From assembly GCA_030630165.1 (NCBI GenBank), contig DAOVNN010000171.1, forward strand, positions 1 to 6,417: DNA of 6,417 nt, in the 5' to 3' direction. The notes under the pieces are model-generated. The model was given only the letters and a program-made list of their open reading frames with translations, ran no database searches and was not told where the DNA came from. A program made the translations under genes and the position numbers. The first letter of the stretch is position 1; every line of letters starts with the position of its first letter. The stretch comes from Candidatus Krumholzibacteriota bacterium (GTDB lineage: Bacteria; Krumholzibacteriota; Krumholzibacteriia; Krumholzibacteriales; Krumholzibacteriaceae). Of this stretch, positions 1 through 4,897 are shown piece by piece.

Positions 1-139
1 CTGTCATATAGAAAAAGGTGTTGAACAGCGTTCCGAAAGGTATCGGGAAGAGGCGCCAGGTGATAAACCCGCTCACTGCAGTCACAACAATAGGGATGAG
101 CAGGATGACCGACCCTGTGGAAAAAGGCCTGTTTTTCAT
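1..139 (-). CDS. N-terminal part of an unknown membrane protein (runs off window start)
   Basis: An open frame starts with ATG at 139 on the minus strand and stays open to the window edge, giving 46 codons beginning MKNRPFSTGSVILLIP. A charged start (K2, R4) is followed by a hydrophobic stretch at about residues 9-27 that would form one signal anchor or first membrane helix. After that come an aromatic/proline segment (FITWRLFPIPFGTLF) and a further hydrophobic run reaching the edge. The ATG directly abuts the TAG stop of the phosphofructokinase gene (TAGATG), so the two are very probably co-transcribed and translationally coupled. The only ribosome-binding-like sequence is a weak GGTGG inside the end of the upstream gene. 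I do not recognise the family, and no function can be assigned from this fragment. The start and the membrane nature are reasonably supported. That it is a real gene rests on the junction and the composition. Confidence 0.6.
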   Translation of the reverse strand, partial: MKNRPFSTGSVILLIPIVVTAVSGFITWRLFPIPFGTLFNTFFYMT

Positions 140-1456
140 CTAGAAAAACGCCACCGGCTGGCCGGTCGTGCTCAGAACGCTCAGCCAGTACGCGCTTTCC
201 GGATTGACGACGTTGCGTTCCTGGATAGCCATGTGCATCGGAACGTGGACCAGTTCGTTGTGCCACAACGCGATCACCATCCCTGTCTTTCCGCACATCG
301 CCGCATGGACGGCATTTATGGCGAGGCTGGTGCACAGGACACTGTCGGCGGGGCAGGCCTTGATGCTCCGAATGATGTAGCTCGGATCGATATACTTCAG
401 GATTATCCCGGTTCCTTCATCCTTGAACTTCTCCTTTATCCGCCGGGCAAGCACTGTCCCGATATCTCCCATCAAGACGTTACCCGATGCGTCCTTCTGT
501 CCCTCCTCGTCTCCGCAGAGTTCCTGCCCCGCTCCCTCGGCTACGACGATCACCGCGTGATCGCGGAGTTCGAGGCGCTTGCGCAGCGCCTCGATGAATC
601 CATCGGGACCATCCAGTTTGAAGGGCACCTCGGGGATAAGCACGAAGTTCACCTGGTTCGACGCGAGAGTCGCGGCGCAGGCGATAAAGCCCGAGTGGCG
701 TCCCATCAGTTTCACCAGGCCGATGCCGTTCGGGGCGGCCTGTGCTTCCCTGTGCGCCGAGTCGATCGCCTCGATCGCCTTGGAATAGGCGGTGAGGAAT
801 CCGAAACTCCGGTCCATGAACCTGAAATCATTGTCTATCGTCTTGGGGATACCGACGACGACAATGTGACGGTCCCGCCTCTTTATCTCCTCGGTTAGCG
901 CGATCGCGCCCCGCATCGTCCCGTCGCCGCCGAGGACGAACAGGATATTGACCTCGAGCTCTTCGAGCCTGTCGACCATCTCGCCCACATCCTGTGTGCC
1001 TCGTGACGAGCCGAGTATCGTCCCGCCCAGTTCGTGGATCTCACTTACTCCCTCGGGGGTGAGCTCGACATGCGAATCCTCCCCGGTCAACCCCCGGTAG
1101 CCGTAGAGAAATCCGAGCACGCGGTGCACACCGTAGCGGAGGCTGGCGGTCATGACGATGTCACGGATCACATTGTTCAGCCCCGGACAGAGCCCTCCGC
1201 AGGTAACGATGCCGACGGTGGTCCGGGCGGGATCAAAGAAGATCTTCTTTCGCGCTCCGGCGCGTTCGAGCGACGCGGAGCCATCCGCCTCACCAGCGCT
1301 CCCGGAGATGGAGGCGACCCGATGATCGACCACTATTCGTTCGCTGTCATCTGTGAATGAGAATGTGCGGCCGTCGGGGTAACGGAACCTGTGAAGTGGC
1401 GATTCTATCTCACGCGGGCCCAGATCTGTTATCTCGAAATCTTTCCCAGTCGCCAT
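140..1456 (-). CDS. ATP-type 6-phosphofructokinase, long PPi-PFK-like clade
   Basis: Phosphorylates fructose 6-phosphate to fructose 1,6-bisphosphate, the committing step of glycolysis, in the cytoplasm. With this start the protein is 438 aa. It has an N-terminal extension of about 78 residues typical of the long clade, then the nucleotide-binding opening TVGIVTCGGLCPGLNN (80-95), GGDGT (176-180), PKTIDND (204-210, catalytic Asp 208), MGRHSG (251-256), IPEVPF (274-279) and YIDPSYIIRS (355-364). Gly 179 of GGDGT is the residue associated with ATP use, since PPi enzymes carry Asp there. Lys 205 of PKTIDND is the form seen in PPi enzymes and also in the ATP-using trypanosome/plant-type branch. 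ATP is therefore the likely donor, by inference. The frame is open a further 55 codons upstream to 1621. The start at 1456 is preferred because a strong GGGGGAG lies 5 nt before it (1462-1468) and the upstream residues look unlike the family. The stop directly abuts the next gene's ATG. Confidence 0.95.
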   Translation of the reverse strand: MATGKDFEITDLGPREIESPLHRFRYPDGRTFSFTDDSERIVVDHRVASISGSAGEADGSASLERAGARKKIFFDPARTTVGIVTCGGLCPGLNNVIRDIVMTASLRYGVHRVLGFLYGYRGLTGEDSHVELTPEGVSEIHELGGTILGSSRGTQDVGEMVDRLEELEVNILFVLGGDGTMRGAIALTEEIKRRDRHIVVVGIPKTIDNDFRFMDRSFGFLTAYSKAIEAIDSAHREAQAAPNGIGLVKLMGRHSGFIACAATLASNQVNFVLIPEVPFKLDGPDGFIEALRKRLELRDHAVIVVAEGAGQELCGDEEGQKDASGNVLMGDIGTVLARRIKEKFKDEGTGIILKYIDPSYIIRSIKACPADSVLCTSLAINAVHAAMCGKTGMVIALWHNELVHVPMHMAIQERNVVNPESAYWLSVLSTTGQPVAFF

Positions 1457-1461
1457 TCTGA

Positions 1462-1468
1462 CTCCCCC
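1462..1468 (-). promoter_or_regulatory. Ribosome binding site deciding the phosphofructokinase start
   Basis: GGGGGAG on the minus strand, 5 nt before the ATG at 1456. It selects that ATG over the in-frame one 55 codons upstream. The lipoprotein gene at 3091 has the same GGGGGAG at the same spacing, so this looks like the normal initiation signal of the host. Confidence 0.8.
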
Positions 1469-1527
1469 ATTGTAATTACAGAAATTTTTCACCAGACTGC
1501 CTGGCATCGATCTTAAATCAATCCAGG

Positions 1528-1551
1528 GTATAAATCCTCCGTATATCCTCC
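1528..1551. repeat. Short imperfect tandem repeat upstream of the phosphofructokinase gene
   Basis: Two adjacent copies, GTATAAATCCTCC (1528-1540) and GTATATCCTCC (1541-1551), differ by a 2-nt deletion. Read on the minus strand, each copy contains GGAGGAT, so the phosphofructokinase leader would carry two Shine-Dalgarno-like boxes with no suitable start codon at the right distance. The repeat is visible directly. Any function, such as an operator or a decoy ribosome site, is speculation, and chance duplication is possible. Confidence 0.4.
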
Positions 1552-1635
1552 AGAGCGGACGGGCAACCCACGGGACCGGGTATCTGGAAACGGTAATGAA
1601 GAGATCCAGCCATTTTACCACTGTAGTCCCTTCAT

Positions 1636-1929
1636 CTATTTTTCAATCATGGCTTCAACCTGCTCATCCTGACTTTCTTTTAGCGACAGGTGGAGCAACA
1701 GGTGGTTTACCCCCCTGCCTTTAGCAAGCAGGTTTGGGGCATAGCTCCAGACTTCGATTTCCAGGGCTCCAGGCTCCCGGGCAGGTAACTCATCGACCTG
1801 ATGCCGATGTTTTAATAATCTCCTGTCTTCTCCACCCTGAGTAATAACGGGATTGTCCGGTTCGGCCAGCATGGTGTAATCAGCCAGTGCTGTTAAACCG
1901 GTGCGGGGACCTGGCGAACAGGTGTTCAT
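1636..1929 (-). pseudogene. Decayed C-terminal remnant of a winged-helix/MarR-like regulator-type protein
   Basis: An open stretch of 97 codons contains GLTALADYTMLAEPDNPV (residues 11-28), an acidic/basic linker, then ELPAREPGALEIEVWSYAP and LSLKESQDEQVEAMIEK. From memory this pattern resembles the C-terminal half of bacterial winged-helix (MarR/AbiEi-like) proteins of about 300 aa or more. That match is recollection, not a search. The N-terminal DNA-binding half is absent. The frame ends at a TAG (1638-1636), beyond which it continues as M-K-G-L-Q-W and then TAA at 1617-1615. A short terminal segment ending in Trp is what I remember for the family, so the TAG looks like a nonsense mutation. 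Immediately upstream, a different frame reads VLEWLKQKLSDEHLF (about 1914-1960), which suggests a frameshift near 1905-1915. There is no Shine-Dalgarno before the ATG at 1929. GC is about 58% in a sampled line, unlike the AT-rich genes beyond it. A functional short protein is possible but less likely. Confidence 0.55.
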
Positions 1930-2004
1930 CGGATAATTTTTGTTTCAACCATTCCAGAACTGCGGTCTGCCTTGTTCGAACCGACAATCAAGATTGGCTG
2001 CTTC

Positions 2005-2247
2005 TCATTCTTTATTTGTTCCAGAAGCATTGATTGCAAACAGTATTAACCCAATACTAACAAAAACCGTGCTTAGAATGAAATCAAACAGACTAATCTT
2101 GCCTGTTCGAATCAAGACTATTCCCGACAAATACGCAAATATCAGCCCTACAATACCGATTCCGCGAATTTGGATATTTCTTACAAATTTTAAAATCAAG
2201 AATACAAATAACCCACCTATGACCAATATCGCCCATGGAATTAACAT
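2005..2247 (-). CDS. Small three-helix membrane protein, unknown function
   Basis: Encodes 80 aa, almost all hydrophobic, with three predicted membrane helices at about residues 2-22, 27-46 and 52-72. These are separated by short basic turns (K20, R23, R28; R47, K50) and followed by a polar tail ending SGTNKE. No motif or family is recognised. The ATG at 2247 lies 1 nt after the TGA of the lipoprotein gene (2251-2249), so translation is probably coupled. A GGTGG in the end of the lipoprotein gene, 9 nt upstream, could serve as ribosome binding site. The gene is strongly AT-rich, like its partner and unlike the flanking housekeeping genes, which suggests that the pair moved together. A partner or immunity-like membrane protein for the lipoprotein is one possibility, on position alone. 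The opposite strand is also open here, but its product is a compositional shadow. Confidence 0.7.
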   Translation of the reverse strand: MLIPWAILVIGGLFVFLILKFVRNIQIRGIGIVGLIFAYLSGIVLIRTGKISLFDFILSTVFVSIGLILFAINASGTNKE

Positions 2248-2248
2248 T

Positions 2249-3091
2249 TCATTTAACCACCATTGGAATTATGGGAAAGTTGTCGCCCCAGTCATACCAT
2301 CCATTTTCATCATAGTAATTATAGATCTCTGAGGCAACACCACTGAACACAATGCCGCAGATAAGACCAACCCATCCCGAATAAACTGCACCCCATAATA
2401 AAGCAGCGATAGAATCGGGGCCATATTGCTGCAATATGTAGTTACCTTTCTCTATGATAATATCAAATTGATCTGGAGGCATTGTATCTGCAACAGAAAA
2501 ATAGTAGTCTTCCCAATACTCGATCGAGTGACTTGTAATTGATGCATAAAGCGCATAATCATCTTGAGTGATATCTTCAAGCGCAGCAACACTTTCAACC
2601 GTATAACAATGCTTTTTGCTTACCAGGGCCTGATAGTTGTGATATAAGATTATTGCATCGTTGCCGCTTAATAATCCCAGCTCTGCGAGTCTAGAAAAAT
2701 CCTGTATTTGTGGCACATGTGGATCCAGTACATCAAGTGCACCAATATTTCGCAGATAGCGCAATTCATCCAGAATCCACTCGATATCTTTTGCCTCTAC
2801 CTTTATTTGAAGATCGTGTCTTTCAAAGACTGTATTAATCGCTGTGACATTATATTCTATAAATTCCTCGATTGAAGGCTTCCCCTCATCAAGAAAACAA
2901 TGGATTCTGTCAACTTCAGTTAGAATCTCATTGTGAATAACTCCTGGATCTACAATGCGGTTGTCAAAAATCTTGGATTCAAATAATGAAACATTTTCCT
3001 TATCAAGGTTAGTAGTATGATCTGAAGAGCATGATACTATTAATAATGAGCAATAAGCCATTAGGACCACGGAAGAAATTATACGTTTCAT
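2249..3091 (-). CDS. Putative lipoprotein with hydrophobic C-terminal segment, unknown function
   Basis: Encodes 280 aa. The N-terminus MKRIISS...LLIVSC is a signal peptide with a lipobox (I18-V19-S20-C21), so the mature protein should be lipidated at Cys 21 and face the periplasm or cell surface. The middle (about 30-215) is acidic and predicted largely helical, with no motif I recognise. It is followed by a Gly/Ala-rich hydrophobic segment at about 227-252 (including WGAVYSGWVGLICGIVFSG) that could enter a membrane. The C-terminal tail is aromatic and acidic (YNYYDENGWYDWGD). The start at 3091 is supported by AAAAGGGGGAG ending 5 nt upstream. The gene is AT-rich (about 35% GC in a sampled line) compared with roughly 60% in the flanks, and is probably a recent arrival. 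It is followed after 1 nt by the 80-aa membrane protein. A surface or envelope role is supported by the signal peptide. Anything more specific would be a guess. Confidence 0.8.
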   Translation of the reverse strand: MKRIISSVVLMAYCSLLIVSCSSDHTTNLDKENVSLFESKIFDNRIVDPGVIHNEILTEVDRIHCFLDEGKPSIEEFIEYNVTAINTVFERHDLQIKVEAKDIEWILDELRYLRNIGALDVLDPHVPQIQDFSRLAELGLLSGNDAIILYHNYQALVSKKHCYTVESVAALEDITQDDYALYASITSHSIEYWEDYYFSVADTMPPDQFDIIIEKGNYILQQYGPDSIAALLWGAVYSGWVGLICGIVFSGVASEIYNYYDENGWYDWGDNFPIIPMVVK

Positions 3092-3096
3092 TCAGT

Positions 3097-3107
3097 CTCC
3101 CCCTTTT
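3097..3107 (-). promoter_or_regulatory. Ribosome binding site of the lipoprotein gene
   Basis: AAAAGGGGGAG on the minus strand, ending 5 nt before the ATG at 3091. It is a strong Shine-Dalgarno sequence and fixes the start in agreement with the signal peptide. Confidence 0.75.
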
Positions 3108-3118
3108 CTATTTTGGGA

Positions 3119-3124
3119 ATAATA
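3119..3124 (-). promoter_or_regulatory. Possible -10 box for the lipoprotein/membrane-protein unit
   Basis: TATTAT (5 of 6 matches to TATAAT) on the minus strand, placed so that transcription would begin about 20 nt before the lipoprotein ATG, just upstream of its ribosome binding site. No good -35 hexamer lies 16-18 nt further upstream, so this is a weak call that rests on position in AT-rich DNA. Confidence 0.25.
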
Positions 3125-3378
3125 CAATCAAGGCATTTCGATCTCGTGATTCATCGAATTCGCAAACCGAAAACTTCTAGAATTCATAGAATTCCAATGG
3201 ATAGTTAACACGACCAAACCGTATCACAAGGACTGGCCATGTCAACGAGTTATTTGGTGATACATGCCAACACATGTTCACGTGAGATCCTTTACCTGGA
3301 TACGATTTAATTCTTGTCATCCGGGTTCCATCATCGAAACTGTTCCACCTCATTACAATAGGTGGTATATTCAGGAAG

Positions 3379-4893
3379 ATGCGTAAATCGTTAACATTAT
3401 TGACGGCCGCTCTGTGCGGCTTGTTGACGCTCTCCGCCTGCGGAGGACGGCTTGCGATGGAGACAGGGCCCGCGCGCGCTCCGGATTGCGCCGTACTGGC
3501 TGGAGCCGAAGAGCAGCCAGACACGATCAGTATCGCCCTGGCCGGCAATGTCGATCCCCGCAATGCCCCCGTTCCGCGCAACGACAGCGAACGGATCCTC
3601 TTCAGCCACCTCTACGAGACACTGATCACGATCGACTGCGAGGGAAAGGTGCATCCCGGCCTGGCGACGGAATGGTATGACGGCGACGGCGGAAAGCGAT
3701 GGACGTTCCGTCTGCGGAGGGACGCAAGGTTCTGGGACGGCAGCCTGGTCACATCCCGCGACATCGTTGACTGCTGGCAGAGTGCGGCAATAGAGCCGTT
3801 CATCTGGGAGGCGGGCGTCGACTCGGTCGCCGCGGCCGGAAAAAACACCATTAACATATATTTTTCAAATCAACGCGAGGAGCTCCCCCGCGAGCTTTCC
3901 GCTCCCTCTTTCGCTGTCGCTAAAATCGGGGGCCGCTGGCCGCTCGGCTCGACTCCCGGCAGCATCAATATCGAACCGATGCATTCGAGCCTGATGTATC
4001 GCCGCCCCCTTACCGTAACTCCCGTGTCCGGCGACGGCGGACCTGTCCTTGTCTTCCTCGAACCCGGCTCATCGACGACATTCGACTCGCGCGACCTGCT
4101 CGAGGGCCAGGCGGACGTATTGATCACACGCGACCCCGACGTCATCGAATATGCATCCGCCAGGCAGCACCTCGAGACGATCCCGCTGCCGTGGCTGCGG
4201 ACTTACGTGCTCCTGTCGACGACCCGTGTTCTGGAGATACGCCTTGGAGATTCTCCCTCGGGGCTGGGCAGGCAATTCACAGACGACTTGGCGAGGGACG
4301 CGGTCCCCGGCCTCTCCCGCGGCCACGAGACCCCGGACTGGTGGAACAGGATCAACTGGTGCGCCGCGATGGCTGAGGGCGCGGGCTGGAAAGAATTCTC
4401 CGCCCCCTACGTCCACGTCCCCAGCTCAGACGGGACCCGCAGGATAGTCTTCGACGAAAATGACCCTGTCGCCCGCGGCCTCGCCGAACGGATAGTCGCT
4501 CTTGGCGCCGCGGGGCCGGGCAGTTCCCCCGGAGAGGCAAACCTCGCCGCGGCGATCCCCGATCTCGCGGAAGGTCCCGTCAGCCTGTCAGCCACGGGTA
4601 TAACGGAAACAGAACTTGCCGCCAGCCTCAGGGAGGGCGACGACTTCGCCTATGTCATCTGGCTCCCCCTGCATCCATCCGACCCGTGCACCGGGATAAT
4701 GCGGCTGGTCCACAGGGTGAACTGGCTCTCGCAGCTCGGCGATGATTTCGCCGACGCTCTGCTGCCGCTCGTTGATACGAGAAGTTGTGCGATAGTCCGC
4801 AAGGGAACTGCCGGACTGTCGATCGACTGGTCGGGCAATATCTATATTACCGGCGCGCTGGACAGGCCGTCGATGCCGCCGCCGGGGAGGTGA
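3379..4893 (+). CDS. Family 5 solute-binding (peptide/nickel-type) lipoprotein, divergent
   Basis: Encodes 504 aa. The signal peptide (MRKSLTLLTAALCGLL...) ends in the lipobox L18-T/S-A20-C21, so the mature protein is a membrane-anchored extracytoplasmic lipoprotein. Residues 71-131 carry the hallmark of ABC-transporter family 5 binding proteins: LYETLITID, then HPGLATEWY, a WTFRLRRDARFWDGS stretch and TSRDIVDCW. The C-terminal part (about 455-490, LLPLVDTRSCAIVRKG... then DWSGNIYI) matches the typical domain I closing strands. Overall length fits the family (about 500-550 aa), but the middle (about 190-440) has few recognisable family features, so the ligand may be unusual. The start at 3379 is set by the signal peptide. 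The only ribosome-binding-like sequence, AGGA at 3373-3376, is closer than usual. Instead of permease genes, a histidine kinase follows after 4 nt, which suggests a sensory role. The fold is well supported. The ligand and any transport function are unknown. Confidence 0.85.
   Translation: MRKSLTLLTAALCGLLTLSACGGRLAMETGPARAPDCAVLAGAEEQPDTISIALAGNVDPRNAPVPRNDSERILFSHLYETLITIDCEGKVHPGLATEWYDGDGGKRWTFRLRRDARFWDGSLVTSRDIVDCWQSAAIEPFIWEAGVDSVAAAGKNTINIYFSNQREELPRELSAPSFAVAKIGGRWPLGSTPGSINIEPMHSSLMYRRPLTVTPVSGDGGPVLVFLEPGSSTTFDSRDLLEGQADVLITRDPDVIEYASARQHLETIPLPWLRTYVLLSTTRVLEIRLGDSPSGLGRQFTDDLARDAVPGLSRGHETPDWWNRINWCAAMAEGAGWKEFSAPYVHVPSSDGTRRIVFDENDPVARGLAERIVALGAAGPGSSPGEANLAAAIPDLAEGPVSLSATGITETELAASLREGDDFAYVIWLPLHPSDPCTGIMRLVHRVNWLSQLGDDFADALLPLVDTRSCAIVRKGTAGLSIDWSGNIYITGALDRPSMPPPGR
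4884..4890 (+). promoter_or_regulatory. Ribosome binding site supporting a GTG start for the kinase
   Basis: GGGGAGG within the last codons of the binding-protein gene, 7 nt before GTG at 4898. It favours this GTG over the in-frame ATG at 4919, which would cut off the cytoplasmic N-terminus before the first membrane helix. Confidence 0.75.
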
Positions 4894-4897
4894 GCCA

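Larger units (their letters stand above)
3092..3378. other. Divergent intergenic region between the AT-rich unit and the binding-protein operon
   Basis: This region of 287 nt separates two diverging genes and must hold both promoters. No convincing gene is seen. A minus-strand frame ending at 3177 is open across most of it but has no ribosome binding site and runs on antisense into the binding-protein gene. Visible elements are three GAATTC hexamers in 39 bp (3156-3161, 3180-3185 and 3189-3194; the last two lie in a 9-bp-spaced near repeat TAGAATTC), a 7-bp inverted pair GTATCAC/GTGATAC (3221-3227 and 3257-3263), and a plus-strand TACAAT at 3354-3359 without a matching -35. A minus-strand TTGACA (3245-3240) with TACGGT 16 nt downstream is another weak promoter candidate. 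Base composition changes from AT-rich to GC-rich near the 3379 start. Confidence 0.5.

Noticed and set aside
233..898. Plus-strand open frame of 221 codons
   Set aside because: It is antisense to the phosphofructokinase core motifs and has no recognisable features of its own.
1955..1990. TTCGAAC resembling a tRNA T-loop, as a possible attachment site
   Set aside because: The flanking bases do not pair as a T-stem in either orientation, and no acceptor or anticodon arm can be built around it.
1920..2010. Integron attC-like site at the edge of the AT-rich genes
   Set aside because: No paired RYYYAAC/GTTRRRY core sites with the required spacing were found, and no integrase gene is in the window.
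1940..2332. Plus-strand open frame of 130 codons opposite the 80-aa membrane protein
   Set aside because: It is the complement of a hydrophobic gene and gives a Pro/Ile/Asn-rich sequence without motifs. The minus-strand reading has three clean helices and a coupled start.
3092..3378. Strong sigma70 promoter for the binding-protein operon
   Set aside because: TACAAT at 3354-3359 has no acceptable -35 at 16-18 nt, and TTGTCA at 3314-3319 has no matching -10, so no confident promoter can be named.
3177..3581. Minus-strand open frame of 134 codons crossing the divergent region
   Set aside because: Its first half is antisense to the well-supported signal peptide and start of the binding lipoprotein, it has no ribosome binding site, and no family features are visible. 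The tail between 3177 and 3353 could be an old gene remnant, but nothing supports it.
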